Below are positions 1 through 8,370 of a stretch of 64,000 nucleotides of DNA, in pieces. The stretch spans positions 186,001-250,000 of the forward strand of contig NZ_ACQA01000002.1 of the NCBI RefSeq assembly GCF_000182645.1, written 5' to 3'. The position numbers and the translations under genes are program-made. Source of the DNA: Brucella intermedia LMG 3301. GTDB taxonomy: Bacteria > Pseudomonadota > Alphaproteobacteria > Rhizobiales > Rhizobiaceae. The notes under the pieces were generated by a model. The model worked only from the letters and a program-made list of their open reading frames with translations, was not told the origin of the DNA and did no database searches. Every line of letters begins with the position of its first letter. Positions within the stretch are counted from its first letter, which is position 1.

Positions 1-1312
1 GTTGACGCGCGCCAAGGCTCAGGCCGACCGCCCGACGCTGATCGCGCTCAAGACCGTCATCGGCTATGGTTCGCCGAACCGCGCCGGTACGAGCGGCGTT
101 CACGGCGCTCCGCTTGGTGCCGCCGAAAATGCGGCCACCAAGGCAGCGCTCGGCTGGACGGCGGAAGCCTTTGAAATTCCTGCTCCCCTGCTCAATGCCT
201 GGCGCGAAGCCGGTGCCCGTGGCGCGTCGGAACGCGATGCATGGCAGAAGCGCGTCGATGCGCTGCCCGCAGCCGAACGTGCCGAATTCGACCGCCGGAT
301 CGCCGGTGTCCTGCCGGAAGGCTTCGCTGCGGTTGTCGCGGACGCAAAGCAGCGCCTTCTCGACAAGCCGCAGAATGTCGCGACCCGCAAGGCAAGCCAG
401 ATTGCGCTTGAAAGCCTGACGGCGGCGCTCCCGGAAATGATCGGCGGCTCGGCTGACCTTACCCATTCGAACCTCACCCGCGTTCCGGCTGTCGACAGCG
501 ACTTCACGCCGGAAAAGAGCGGCCGCTATGTGAGCTACGGCGTGCGCGAGTTCGCAATGGGTGCGGCCATGAACGGCATTGCGGTCCATGGCGGCTTCAT
601 TCCTTACGGCGGCACCTTCATGGTGTTCTCCGATTATGCCCGCAACGCCATCCGGCTCTCGGCTCTGATGGGCGTGCGCGTCATCCATGTGCTGACGCAT
701 GACTCCATCGGTCTTGGCGAAGACGGCCCGACCCACCAGCCGGTCGAACATCTGGCCAGCCTGCGCGCCATGCCGAACCTGCATGTCTTCCGCCCGGCGG
801 ATACGATTGAAACGCTGGAATGCTGGGCTGTTGCGGTTTCCGATCCGAACACGCCTTCGGTTCTGGCCCTGTCGCGCCAGAACGTGCCGCAGTTGCGCAC
901 CGACAATGGCGAGAATCTTTCCGCACGCGGCGCCTATGTGCTGCGTGAGGCGAAGGGCGAACGCCAGATCACATTGCTTGCCACGGGCACCGAAGTCTCG
1001 CTCGCCGTGAAGGCTGCCGAAAAGCTTGCTGAAGAAGGCATCGCAACCGCGGTCGTCTCCATGCCGAGCTGGGACCTGTTCGAAAAGCAGAGCAAGGAAT
1101 ACCGCAAGGGTGTTCTGGGCGATGCGCCGCGCATCGCTGTCGAAGCTGCGGGCAAGTTCGGCTGGACACGTTATGTCGACAGCGAAGACGATGTGATCGG
1201 CATGGACGGCTTCGGCGCTTCGGCCCCTGCCGAGGTGCTTTATGAGAAATTCGGCATTACGGCCGAGGCGATTGTCGCCCGCGCCAAGTTCTTGCTGGAG
1301 CAGGGCGAATGA
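1..1312 (+). CDS. tkt: transketolase, 3' part (cut by window start)
   Basis: This is the C-terminal two thirds of a thiamine-diphosphate transketolase, a cytosolic enzyme that moves two-carbon units between pentose-pathway sugar phosphates. The reading frame is open from the first base, so the N-terminal pyrophosphate-binding half lies outside the window. Visible hallmarks are the GGSADLTHSN segment, the pyrimidine-domain stretch YGVREFAMG with its catalytic glutamate, the GLGEDGPTHQPVEHLAS motif and the sugar-phosphate segment ALSRQNVP. The stop overlaps the glpX start (ATGA), so the two are translationally coupled. Its position beside the ery genes fits, because transketolase consumes the erythrose 4-phosphate that the erythritol pathway makes. 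A cbbT-like paralogue distinct from a housekeeping copy is possible but cannot be judged here. Confidence 0.95.
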   Translation, partial: LTRAKAQADRPTLIALKTVIGYGSPNRAGTSGVHGAPLGAAENAATKAALGWTAEAFEIPAPLLNAWREAGARGASERDAWQKRVDALPAAERAEFDRRIAGVLPEGFAAVVADAKQRLLDKPQNVATRKASQIALESLTAALPEMIGGSADLTHSNLTRVPAVDSDFTPEKSGRYVSYGVREFAMGAAMNGIAVHGGFIPYGGTFMVFSDYARNAIRLSALMGVRVIHVLTHDSIGLGEDGPTHQPVEHLASLRAMPNLHVFRPADTIETLECWAVAVSDPNTPSVLALSRQNVPQLRTDNGENLSARGAYVLREAKGERQITLLATGTEVSLAVKAAEKLAEEGIATAVVSMPSWDLFEKQSKEYRKGVLGDAPRIAVEAAGKFGWTRYVDSEDDVIGMDGFGASAPAEVLYEKFGITAEAIVARAKFLLEQGE

Positions 1313-2331
1313 CGATGGCTGGCAATTTTTCTCCGCTGGTTCTGGTGGGCGACAGCGAGCGCGTGGAAGCCGAAGCGGTCGGCGCCTATCTGGACAACTG
1401 GGCTGGCAAGGATGGTCTGCGTCTTGCGACCGCCGATGCGATCAAGGCCATTCTGGCGGGCGCGACACGGCTTGCCGGTCGCATTGCTCGCGGTTCGCTT
1501 CCCGGCGATCCGGGCAAGCTCGTCGGCGTCAACAGCGATCAGGACCAGCAGAAGTGCATCGATGTCGGTTCGCACGACCTGTTCGTCGAGCTGCTGATTG
1601 CTGCGGGCGCGGCCTCAATTCTTTCCGAAGAAGCGGACCTGCCGGTGGCTGGCAAGGCCGATGGGCTGATCGCCGTCGCCATCGACCCGCTCGACGGTTC
1701 CGGCAATGTGGGCCTCGGCGCACCGCTTGGCACGATCTTCTCGATCTTTCCCGCCGATGTGGAAGAACCGTTCCTGCAGCCCGGCAACCGCCAGCTCGCC
1801 GCCGGTTATGTGTCCTACGGCAATTCGGTCGATCTCGGCTTTTCGGTCGGCGAAGGCGTGATCTTCGCGACCTTCGATCCGGTGAGCGGGATTTTCCATA
1901 TCACGCGCCGCAATGTGACGTTGCCCGAGCGCACCTCCGATCTGGCGTTCAACGCATCCGTTTATCGCCACCTTTCGGCTGGCATGAAAGCCTATGTGGA
2001 TGATGCCTATAACGGCAAGGACGGTCCGCGCGGGCGTAACTTCAACATGCGCTGGCTTGGTGCTGCGGTGGGCGACATGCACCGCATCCTGCAGCGCGGC
2101 GGGCTGTTCTTCTACGTGAACGACAGCCGCCCCGGCTACGAGAAGGGCCGCCTGCGGCTCGTCTACGAAGCCAATCCGATTGCTTTCCTCGCCCGTGAGG
2201 CGGGAGGCAAGGCGACCGACGGTTCGAGATCCATTCTCGATATCGTCCCGCAAACCTATCACGAGCGCAGTGCGCTGGTGTTCGGCGTTGCCGAAGAGGT
2301 GGACATCCTCGGCGAGTACTTCGCGAAATAA
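1309..2331 (+). CDS. glpX: class II fructose-1,6-bisphosphatase (GlpX)
   Basis: It encodes a 340-residue GlpX-type phosphatase, the usual family length, which hydrolyses fructose 1,6-bisphosphate to fructose 6-phosphate in gluconeogenesis. The inositol-phosphatase-fold metal site is visible as AVAIDPLDGSGNVG near residues 123-136, with an upstream acidic cluster ILSEEADLP. The ATG overlaps the transketolase stop by four bases. It sits between transketolase and aldolase, a sugar-phosphate module also found beside ery genes in Brucella. In Brucella, growth on erythritol is published not to need fructose bisphosphatases, so this gene's presence in the locus is not explained by an obligatory step of erythritol breakdown. 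Confidence 0.93.
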   Translation: MTMAGNFSPLVLVGDSERVEAEAVGAYLDNWAGKDGLRLATADAIKAILAGATRLAGRIARGSLPGDPGKLVGVNSDQDQQKCIDVGSHDLFVELLIAAGAASILSEEADLPVAGKADGLIAVAIDPLDGSGNVGLGAPLGTIFSIFPADVEEPFLQPGNRQLAAGYVSYGNSVDLGFSVGEGVIFATFDPVSGIFHITRRNVTLPERTSDLAFNASVYRHLSAGMKAYVDDAYNGKDGPRGRNFNMRWLGAAVGDMHRILQRGGLFFYVNDSRPGYEKGRLRLVYEANPIAFLAREAGGKATDGSRSILDIVPQTYHERSALVFGVAEEVDILGEYFAK

Positions 2332-2349
2332 CCTGACCTGACATCGCCT

Positions 2350-2433
2350 GGAGCATTGCAAATGCTCCATCCAATTGTTTTGCAACGCGCATCCTGTTCC
2401 GAAAACCGTTTCACACTTTTCGGGATGCGCTCT
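2350..2433. repeat. mosaic intergenic repeat, copy 1
   Basis: This is a compound palindromic element between glpX and fba. It begins with a perfect hairpin, GGAGCATT-GCA-AATGCTCC (2350-2368), then carries a longer imperfect inverted repeat from GCGCATCC to GGATGCGC (about 2388-2430) with inner CCGAAAA/TTTTCGG arms. The same core recurs at about 60526-60598. Related versions lie at 14369, 26003, 37439 and 60276. It resembles the short mosaic elements (RIME-like) of Rhizobiales and ends a few bases before the fba ribosome-binding site. Confidence 0.75.
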
Positions 2434-2445
2434 AGGAGGCTAGAA

Positions 2446-3510
2446 ATGGCGCGCATTACGCTGCGGCAATTGCTCGATCACGCCGCTGAAAAGGGTTACG
2501 GCGTCCCGGCATTCAACATCAACAACATGGAACAGGCTCTGGCCATCATGGAAGCGGCGGATGCCGTCGATGCGCCGGTGATCCTGCAGGCTTCGCGCGG
2601 CGCGCGTGCCTATGCCAACGACATCATGCTTCGCCACATGATGGACGCGGTGACGGAAATCTATCCGCATATCCCGGTCTGCGTCCACCTCGACCATGGC
2701 AATGAAGCCGCAACCTGCATGACCGCCATTCAGGCAGGCTTCACCTCCGTCATGATGGACGGTTCGCTGAAAGCCGACGGCAAGACCCCGGCCGACTGGG
2801 ACTATAACGTTTCGGTCACGCGTCAGGTCAGCGAGATGTCGCATCTGGGCGGCATCTCGGTGGAAGGTGAACTCGGCGTTCTCGGTTCGCTCGAAACCGG
2901 CATGGGCGATGCCGAAGACGGCCACGGCGCGGAAGGCGTGCTGTCGCACGACCAGCTTCTGACCGATCCGGACGAAGCCGTGAAGTTCGTGCGCGAAACC
3001 AAGGTCGATGCACTGGCGATCGCCATGGGCACCTCGCATGGCGCCTACAAGTTCAGCCGCAAGCCGGACGGTTCCGTGCTCGCCATGCATGTGATCGAGG
3101 AAATCCACCGCAAGCTGCCGAACACGCACCTCGTCATGCACGGCTCGTCTTCCGTGCCGGAAGAATTGCAGGAAATCATCAACAAATATGGCGGCCAGAT
3201 GAAGCCGACCTGGGGTGTTCCGGTCGAGGAAATCCAGCGCGGCATCAAGCATGGCGTGCGCAAGATCAACATCGATACGGACAACCGCATGGCGCTGACC
3301 GGCCAGATCCGCCGCGTCCTGCAGGAAGACCCGAGCGAGTTCGATCCGCGCAAGTACCTGAAGCCGGCAATGGCTGCCATGACCAAGCTCTGCAAGGAGC
3401 GTTTCGAGCAGTTCGGCACTGCCGGTCATGCCGCCTCAATCCGTCCGATCCCGCTTTCCGACATGGCAAAGCGTTATCGCGATGGTTCGCTGGACCCGAA
3501 GTTCAGCTAA
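2446..3510 (+). CDS. fba: class II fructose-bisphosphate aldolase
   Basis: It encodes a 354-residue zinc-dependent aldolase that reversibly joins dihydroxyacetone phosphate and glyceraldehyde 3-phosphate. Residues visible include the zinc-site motif VCVHLDHGN near 80, the loop [35 protein letters not shown] and the substrate loop [10 protein letters not shown]. The start chosen is ATG 2446, because AGGAGG (2434-2439) precedes it by six bases; an earlier in-frame ATG at 2356 lies inside the repeat. The length matches the CbbA-type subgroup. It is the last gene of the tkt-glpX-fba unit, followed by two strong hairpins. Confidence 0.95.
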   Translation: MARITLRQLLDHAAEKGYGVPAFNINNMEQALAIMEAADAVDAPVILQASRGARAYANDIMLRHMMDAVTEIYPHIPVCVHLDHGNEAATCMTAIQAGFTSVMMDGSLKADGKTPADWDYNVSVTRQVSEMSHLGGISVEGELGVLGSLETGMGDAEDGHGAEGVLSHDQLLTDPDEAVKFVRETKVDALAIAMGTSHGAYKFSRKPDGSVLAMHVIEEIHRKLPNTHLVMHGSSSVPEELQEIINKYGGQMKPTWGVPVEEIQRGIKHGVRKINIDTDNRMALTGQIRRVLQEDPSEFDPRKYLKPAMAAMTKLCKERFEQFGTAGHAASIRPIPLSDMAKRYRDGSLDPKFS

Positions 3511-3520
3511 GTTCTGCTGT

Positions 3521-3549
3521 TTAACCAAGTCTTGCTGAGACTTGGTTAA
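3521..3549 (+). terminator. hairpin after fba
   Basis: A perfect 12-bp stem, TTAACCAAGTCT / AGACTTGGTTAA, with a five-base loop (3533-3537) starts ten bases after the fba stop. There is no T-run directly behind it, so it may protect the 3' end or act together with the second hairpin at 3621. Confidence 0.7.
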
Positions 3550-3620
3550 GCCCGTGCGGCGATTGAGCATCTTCAGGGCGTGATGCGTTAGCATCTTAGC
3601 GCCTTGCTATAAGCTAAATG

Positions 3621-3649
3621 AAAAGCGGAGGGGAAATCCTCCGCTTTTT
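3621..3649 (+). terminator. rho-independent terminator of tkt-glpX-fba
   Basis: A perfect 11-bp stem AAAAGCGGAGG / CCTCCGCTTTT (3621-3631 and 3638-3648) with a six-base loop runs into TTTTTG TTTG. This is a textbook intrinsic terminator closing the sugar-phosphate operon before the toxin-antitoxin pair. Confidence 0.9.
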
Positions 3650-3729
3650 GTTTGCACGGTCGAGGGTCTTGATAATAATTGATAAGAAATCTATCTTGTC
3701 ACTATCGCAGAGCGATGGAGGCAGGACAG

Positions 3730-3990
3730 ATGATCAGTGCAGAACTTGGCAAGCAGCTTGAAAGCTACGTACAGGACCTTGTCGATACGGGACGATACGG
3801 CTCGAAAAGTGAGGTTCTGCGTGAGGGCGTGCGCCTCGTTCAGGAGCGGGAAACCCGTCTTGCTGCGCTCGACGCCTCCATCATGCGCGGGGTCGCCGAC
3901 GCTGATGCAAGCCGGACAGCCGGCGCGGAGGACGTTTTCGGGGCCTTGCGTAAACGCTATCAGGCAATGTTGCCGGACACGACCGAATGA
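3730..3990 (+). CDS. parD: ParD-like antitoxin (ribbon-helix-helix)
   Basis: It encodes an 86-residue antitoxin of the CopG/ParD family. The N-terminal ribbon-helix-helix, with ISAELGKQLESYVQDLV then SKSEVLREGVRLVQERE, would bind the operon's own promoter, and the acidic C-terminal tail would wrap the toxin. ATG 3730 is preferred because GGAGG (3717-3721) lies eight bases upstream; in-frame starts at 3679 and 3715 lack such a site. The stop overlaps the toxin start (ATGA), the standard coupling in type II pairs. The pair sits between two terminators, isolated from fba and rpiB, so it behaves as an independent cassette. The name is by family, not by orthology. Confidence 0.88.
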   Translation: MISAELGKQLESYVQDLVDTGRYGSKSEVLREGVRLVQERETRLAALDASIMRGVADADASRTAGAEDVFGALRKRYQAMLPDTTE

Positions 3991-4283
3991 AGGTCCATTT
4001 CACGGACGAAGCGACGAATGACCTCCTGCGGATAGGCGATTATATCGCGAGGGACAATCCGCTCAGAGCTTTATCCTTTATCGATGAAATGGAACGGGAA
4101 TGCCTGGCGATTGCCGCCTCTCCAAAGGCTTTTCCCAAGGTGCCCCGATATGAAAAGCAGGGCATACGCCGAAAGGTTCACGGCAATTATCTGATCTTTT
4201 ATCGCCTTGATGGTGAGCAGGTGATTGTCGTCCACATCCTTCACGGTGCAATGGACTTTGCTGCCGTCATTCCGGAAAGCTGA
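3987..4283 (+). CDS. parE: ParE/RelE-superfamily toxin
   Basis: It encodes a 98-residue toxin of the RelE/ParE superfamily. The pattern is typical: an N-terminal helix pair (DLLRIGDYIARDNPLRALSF), a middle PxVPRYEKQGIRRKVHGNYLIFY strand pair and a C-terminal VIVVHILHGAMDF strand. Family members inhibit DNA gyrase or act on ribosome-bound mRNA. The pairing with a ParD-type antitoxin suggests the gyrase type, which is inference. It overlaps the antitoxin by four bases and ends just before a perfect hairpin shared with the convergent ery operon. Confidence 0.88.
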   Translation: MKVHFTDEATNDLLRIGDYIARDNPLRALSFIDEMERECLAIAASPKAFPKVPRYEKQGIRRKVHGNYLIFYRLDGEQVIVVHILHGAMDFAAVIPES

Positions 4284-4296
4284 ACCGGTTTCGCCA

Positions 4297-4328
4297 CCGG
4301 CCCGAAAAGCGGAAGCGTTTCGGGCCGG
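4297..4328. terminator. bidirectional hairpin between parE and eryI
   Basis: A perfect 11-bp stem CCGGCCCGAAA / TTTCGGGCCGG with a ten-base loop (4308-4317) lies in the 63-base gap between two convergent genes. It can serve both strands. No long T-run is present. Confidence 0.75.
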
Positions 4329-4346
4329 GACGTCAAATAAGGGCGA

Positions 4347-4802
4347 TCAGCCCTTGTTGTATTTCGCGTCGACTTCGTTGATCGCGTTGACGTTGCCAGC
4401 CGAACGGCCGTTTTCGTCGAAGGTCTGTGCGAGGAAGGCGTCGGCAATCGTCTTGGCCACTTCCGAGCCGATGACGCGGGCGCCCATGGTGATGATCTGG
4501 GCGTTGTTGGAAAGCGCTGCGCGTTCTGCCGAATAGGTGTCGTGCGTGAGCGCGGCGCGAATGCCCGGAACCTTGTTGGCTGCGATGCACACGCCGATGC
4601 CGGTGCCGCAAACGAGGATGGCGCGGTCATAGGTGCCGTCGAGAACTGCGGAAGCCACGCGGTCGGAAAGGTTGGCGTAGAATGCATCCGCGCCAGCATC
4701 CGTGCGCGAGATTTCCGAAACCTCGAAACGGTCCTTCAGATAGTCGGCGAGAACCTTGGCCAGACCTTCGCCGGCGCTGTCGCCTGCTACTGCTACTTTC
4801 AT
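4347..4802 (-). CDS. eryI: D-erythrose-4-phosphate isomerase, RpiB family (EryI)
   Basis: It encodes a 151-residue protein of the RpiB/LacAB isomerase family. In Brucella the orthologous gene (rpiB, renamed eryI) performs the last erythritol step, D-erythrulose 4-phosphate to D-erythrose 4-phosphate. The catalytic cysteine segment [16 protein letters not shown] is intact near residues 62-77. The usual N-terminal Asp-His phosphate-site pair (C-D-H-x-G) reads G-D-S-A-G here, so the histidine is replaced by serine; this could reflect four-carbon substrate use. It is the promoter-distal gene of the ery transcript, 12 bases after eryH, and ends at a bidirectional hairpin. Confidence 0.9.
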   Translation of the reverse strand: MKVAVAGDSAGEGLAKVLADYLKDRFEVSEISRTDAGADAFYANLSDRVASAVLDGTYDRAILVCGTGIGVCIAANKVPGIRAALTHDTYSAERAALSNNAQIITMGARVIGSEVAKTIADAFLAQTFDENGRSAGNVNAINEVDAKYNKG

Positions 4803-4814
4803 GGGATTGCTCCT

Positions 4815-5585
4815 TTAATTGGATTGAATCTTTCTGGCGCACTTGTCCAAAATGTCGAGATAGCCTTCCACGTTCCACGCCGAGCGGCCGATGAACAGGC
4901 CGTCGATATGCGGGCAGGCGATGAGTTCTTCGCAATTGCCGGGATTGACCGAGCCGCCATAGAGGCAAGGCACGCGGCGTCCGAGCACACTTTCGGCAAC
5001 CGCGATGATTTCGGCCTGCCGCGCGTCGGCATAATCGGCGGAAGCGGGAATGCCGTTCTCGCCGATGGCCCATACGGGCTCATAGGCGAACAGGATTTCA
5101 GCCTGTTTCTGGTCGTCGGAAAGCCGGGAAAGAGCGCCGCGCACTTCTTCTTCCAGCACTTCAGCCGCGCGTCCGCTTTCGCGGTCTTCCAGCGTTTCGC
5201 CGATGCAGATGAGGGGGATCAGGCCGTGGCGCACGGCGGCTTCGACCTTGAGGCCAACCGTTTCGTTGGTCTCGCCGAAATGCTCGCGGCGCTCCGAATG
5301 GCCAAGCTCAACGATGTCGAGATTGCAATCTTTCAGCATCAGCGGTGAAATTTCGCCGGTCCATGCGCCCTGATCGGCCCAGTGCATGTTCTGCGCGCCG
5401 ACCTTGACGGAGGTCCCCGACAGGATTTCCTTCACTTCGCGAACGGCGGTGAACGGTGGAATGACAAAGCGCTGGATATCGGCGGAACGACCGCCATCGG
5501 CAGCCTTCAGCGCTTCGGCAAAGGCGCGGGCCTCGGCCAGCGTCTTGTTCATTTTCCAACTCGTTCCAACCCAGAATCTGCTCAT
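4815..5585 (-). CDS. eryH: D-3-tetrulose-4-phosphate isomerase, triose-phosphate-isomerase family (EryH/TpiA2)
   Basis: It encodes a 256-residue TIM barrel related to triose-phosphate isomerase. In Brucella it is the second of the three erythritol isomerases. The catalytic lysine is in WKMN, the histidine in ELGHSERR and the glutamate in AYEPVWAIG, all present. Three positions differ from ordinary TpiA: the N-terminal asparagine before WKMN is serine (GTSWKMN), loop 6 reads WAIGENG instead of WAIGTGK, and the phosphate loop reads GRSAWN rather than GGASL. These fit a paralogue with altered substrate. Twelve bases separate it from both neighbours, eryR and eryI. Confidence 0.92.
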   Translation of the reverse strand: MSRFWVGTSWKMNKTLAEARAFAEALKAADGGRSADIQRFVIPPFTAVREVKEILSGTSVKVGAQNMHWADQGAWTGEISPLMLKDCNLDIVELGHSERREHFGETNETVGLKVEAAVRHGLIPLICIGETLEDRESGRAAEVLEEEVRGALSRLSDDQKQAEILFAYEPVWAIGENGIPASADYADARQAEIIAVAESVLGRRVPCLYGGSVNPGNCEELIACPHIDGLFIGRSAWNVEGYLDILDKCARKIQSN

Positions 5586-5597
5586 GCGTAACTGTTC

Positions 5598-6362
5598 CTA
5601 GTCTGCTGCTATTGTCAGTCTGATCCCGGCCTGCTCGAGTTCGTCCAGTATGGCGGCGCCGGGTGATGAATCGGTGATGATCGCGTCAAAATCGGAGAGA
5701 TTTGCCATGACGTGGAGGGCAGGGCGCCCGAACCGCTGGTGATTGACCAGAAGGCAGGTGCGGGCCGCGGACGCCGTCATGGCGCGCTTGGTGCGCACCA
5801 CGTTTTCATCCATGTGATAGACAAGCTGCCCGTTGACGGCGGGCGACGAAACGAAAGCGATGTCGGCACTCAAATGCGACAGCGCTTCTTCCGTCAGTAT
5901 GCCGAAAAAGGCGTTGAACTTGGCTGAATAGGTTCCGCCGAGCGCGATCAGATTGATCCCGTTCTCGCCCTTCAGCTCATCGACGATGACGGCATTGTTG
6001 GTGATGACGGTCAATGGGCGCTTTTCCAGCAACATGCCGCCGAGGACAGCTGCCATGGAGCCGTCATTGACCATCACGGTCATGCCGGGTTCCACCAGTT
6101 CCAGCGCGGCGCGGGCCATCTTCTGCTTGGCTTCGCCGTCCTGCCGCTCGCGGAAACGAAAATCGCTCTCGAACTGGGTGCCGGTATCGATGGTCGCGCC
6201 GCCGCGCACCTTGCGCAGCACGCCGGAATGTTCCAGCGAATCCAGATCGCGGTGGATCGTCATCTTGGAAACAGCAAACCGGTCCGCCAGATCGTCGAGG
6301 TCGACGGCCTGATTTTCGATGAGAAGGTTTATGATCGCCTGTCGTCTGTCGTCGCGCTTCAC
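5598..6362 (-). CDS. eryR: DeoR-family regulator of the erythritol locus (EryR)
   Basis: It encodes a 254-residue DeoR-family repressor. The N-terminal winged helix is clear (RRQAIINLLIENQAVDLDDLADRFAVSKMTIHRDLDSLEHSGVLRKVRGGA), followed by the sugar-phosphate-sensing C-terminal domain with VMVNDGSMAAVLGGML and TVITNNAVIV. The start is GTG at 6362, preceded by GGAAAC. It lies 88 bases after eryD, and the gap holds a perfect 10-bp inverted repeat (6412-6450), a candidate autoregulatory operator. Orthologues between eryD and tpi/rpiB in rhizobial loci carry the name eryR. Likely effectors are tetrulose or erythrose phosphates, by family analogy only. Confidence 0.88.
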   Translation of the reverse strand: MKRDDRRQAIINLLIENQAVDLDDLADRFAVSKMTIHRDLDSLEHSGVLRKVRGGATIDTGTQFESDFRFRERQDGEAKQKMARAALELVEPGMTVMVNDGSMAAVLGGMLLEKRPLTVITNNAVIVDELKGENGINLIALGGTYSAKFNAFFGILTEEALSHLSADIAFVSSPAVNGQLVYHMDENVVRTKRAMTASAARTCLLVNHQRFGRPALHVMANLSDFDAIITDSSPGAAILDELEQAGIRLTIAAD

Positions 6363-6411
6363 GCTGTTTCCGATCTCATTGGCGGAACATTTATCGCATG
6401 AAGTTAGATCA

Positions 6412-6450
6412 CAAAATCACAAAAAAATCCACGAGAAAAATGTGATTTTG
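6412..6450. promoter_or_regulatory. inverted repeat between eryD and eryR
   Basis: Perfect arms CAAAATCACA (6412-6421) and TGTGATTTTG (6441-6450) are separated by 19 A/T-rich bases, ending exactly at the eryD stop and 50 bases before the eryR start. The spacing of nearly two helical turns between half-sites fits an operator better than a terminator. It could be bound by EryR and allow an internal promoter for eryR-eryH-eryI. Confidence 0.55.
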
Positions 6451-7401
6451 TTATTTTCCATCTGGCTGTCGGATAAGAGCCCTTGCGGTGCGCTCATCGG
6501 TGATGAGGCCGTAAAGCCGGCCGCTTTTCAGCACGGCGCGAATGGCGTCAGCCTTGGAAATTCCGCCGGCCAGCCCGATGATTCGGCTCATATCAGCGTT
6601 TTCCACCGAGGCGGCGATGGTGCGGGCGGTGAGCGCGGTTTCGAGGCGCTGGCCGTTTGCATCGAAGAAATGGCCGAGCATTTCGCCGACGCCGCCGAGG
6701 TTCGCAATCTCCTCAACTTCGCTCAATTCTATCATGCCGGATGTGACGAGCTGCGCCTGCGCATCCACCGTGCCGATGCCCACGATCTTCAGTTCGGCGC
6801 GGCAACCCATGTCGAAAACCGTGGTGACGCCGCGCTGGGCGAGCAGCACTTCACGGTCTTCCGCCGTGTTGGCGAAAAAGGGAACCGGCATCACATAAGC
6901 GGGCATCCCCGTCTTTTCCGCGATGCGGTGCATCACATCATGCGGGTTGGCGGCGAAATTGCGCGTCAGGCCGCCCAGCAGGGATACGAAACGTACATTG
7001 CTGGCCGCGACACGCGGCATATAGCTGACGGCGGCAGAAAGCGTGCGCCCATGGCCGATGCCGATGACTTCGTGATCGCCGTGCTCGATCTCGCGGCGCA
7101 GAAAATCCGCCCCGGCATGGCCGAGGACCATCAGCGGCAGGCCTTCCTCGCCAATGTCGGGCGCAACCTCGCAATAATCGAGGCCGTACATGTCGGCGAG
7201 GCGGTTTTCGAGGTCGATGCATTCGGTAATGTCACCGTCGATACTTACCTTCACCGCACCATCGGCGACGGCCTTGGCAATCAGGCGATGCGCCTTCACC
7301 GAAGGCAGGCCGAGGCGCTTGGCGACGGCTGACTGGGTCATGCCGCCCACAAAGTGAAGCCAGGCGGCGCGCAGCGCCAGTGAATCGTCAGCATCTGCCA
7401 T
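6451..7401 (-). CDS. eryD: erythritol operon regulator EryD (SorC family)
   Basis: It encodes a 316-residue SorC-family transcription factor. The N-terminal HTH spans about residues 10-50 (AAWLHFVGGMTQSAVAKRLG, then VKAHRLIAKAVADG), and the larger C-terminal effector domain resembles the ribose-isomerase-like fold (GIGHGRTLSAAVSYMPR, GMIELSEVEEI, GLAGGISKADAIRAVLKSGRLYGLITDE). In Brucella EryD represses the ery operon and erythritol relieves this. It is the fourth gene of the eryABCD transcript, 27 bases after eryC, so it is probably self-regulated. AGGAAC precedes the ATG. Confidence 0.93.
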   Translation of the reverse strand: MADADDSLALRAAWLHFVGGMTQSAVAKRLGLPSVKAHRLIAKAVADGAVKVSIDGDITECIDLENRLADMYGLDYCEVAPDIGEEGLPLMVLGHAGADFLRREIEHGDHEVIGIGHGRTLSAAVSYMPRVAASNVRFVSLLGGLTRNFAANPHDVMHRIAEKTGMPAYVMPVPFFANTAEDREVLLAQRGVTTVFDMGCRAELKIVGIGTVDAQAQLVTSGMIELSEVEEIANLGGVGEMLGHFFDANGQRLETALTARTIAASVENADMSRIIGLAGGISKADAIRAVLKSGRLYGLITDERTARALIRQPDGK

Positions 7402-7428
7402 TGAAAACGGTCCGGTTCCTGAAATTAC

Positions 7429-8361
7429 CTATATTTTCAAGTCCTTGGCGCCGGTGTCAATGTGGGGAGCCCAGAAAGCCACACTTTCCGCAATCTGCGG
7501 GATGACTTCGCGGTCGTTCGGCTCGCGCTCCTTGAAGGAAAGCTCCAGGCAGATTTCATTATCAACCGCGCCGCCTTCGGCAAAGGCTTTGAGGAGTGGT
7601 TCCGGCTGGATGCGGCCCTTGGCGTTGAACGCGGCGGTGAACGGGCGATGCCCGCCCTTGTCCATCAGGCTCTGCTTGATGTGAATGATCGGCGAGACCT
7701 TCGGCACGGCCCGCGCCCAGGCGTAAGGGTCATAATCGTCCGGGTTGGACGAGGTGACGTCGCCATGGTCGATGTCGGCCATCATCCACATGGGGATCGC
7801 CATGTCGGCGGCGGTGAGGCGATCCTGAAGCTTCATGCATTCGGCAATCGTCTCGCCGAACTCGCGCCCGATGCTCATCGGCTCCCAGAACACATAGTCG
7901 AGACCGGCGCCAGCCGCATGTTCGGCCACTTCGGCCCAGCAGTCGATGGCGATCTTGATCAGGTCTTCGCGGCGCGCCGGATCATCGAAATCCTTGTAGG
8001 TGAAGATAGCGAACTGCGTACCGACCGACTTGCCGCCAAGGTCGCCGATAATGTCGGCAAAGGTCTTGAACCAGTCGACATAGTAGCGGCGCACTTCCGC
8101 ATCGGGATGGCCGAAATGGTTGAGGCGGCCATAGGGGCCGGTCATGCCCGAAGTGACACGGACGCCGGTGCGCTGCAAGGCCTTGTCCATGTCGCGCGTC
8201 AGGCGACGGATGGTCGAAGCCTGCCAGCTCGGATTGATGAATTCATGGGTCAGCTGGAGGTCGCGCAGGCGCAGGTCGCGGGCAACCGTTTCGATCAGGT
8301 CGCCCGGCTCGGCAAAGCGGTTCACAAGCGGATTGGTATTCAGCGAAAGCGTCAGCGCCAT
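7429..8361 (-). CDS. eryC: tetrulose-4-phosphate racemase (EryC)
   Basis: It encodes a 310-residue member of the xylose-isomerase-like TIM-barrel superfamily. Brucella EryC, long labelled a dehydrogenase, was shown to convert L-3-tetrulose 4-phosphate into the D form, the first isomerase step after EryB. Visible barrel elements include GLDYVFWEPMSIGREFGET with a metal-site glutamate near residue 157, MWMMADIDHGD near 205, the histidine in SPIIHIKQS, and NEICLELSFKERE near the C terminus. No dinucleotide-binding motif is present, which agrees with the corrected function. It is nine bases downstream of eryB and 27 upstream of eryD. Confidence 0.93.
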   Translation of the reverse strand: MALTLSLNTNPLVNRFAEPGDLIETVARDLRLRDLQLTHEFINPSWQASTIRRLTRDMDKALQRTGVRVTSGMTGPYGRLNHFGHPDAEVRRYYVDWFKTFADIIGDLGGKSVGTQFAIFTYKDFDDPARREDLIKIAIDCWAEVAEHAAGAGLDYVFWEPMSIGREFGETIAECMKLQDRLTAADMAIPMWMMADIDHGDVTSSNPDDYDPYAWARAVPKVSPIIHIKQSLMDKGGHRPFTAAFNAKGRIQPEPLLKAFAEGGAVDNEICLELSFKEREPNDREVIPQIAESVAFWAPHIDTGAKDLKI

Positions 8362-8370
8362 GATGTGTCC

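Noticed and set aside
6412..6450. The eryD-eryR inverted repeat as an intrinsic terminator
   Set aside because: The 19-base loop and A/T-only stem would be weak, and genes required for erythritol use lie downstream. An operator is more likely.
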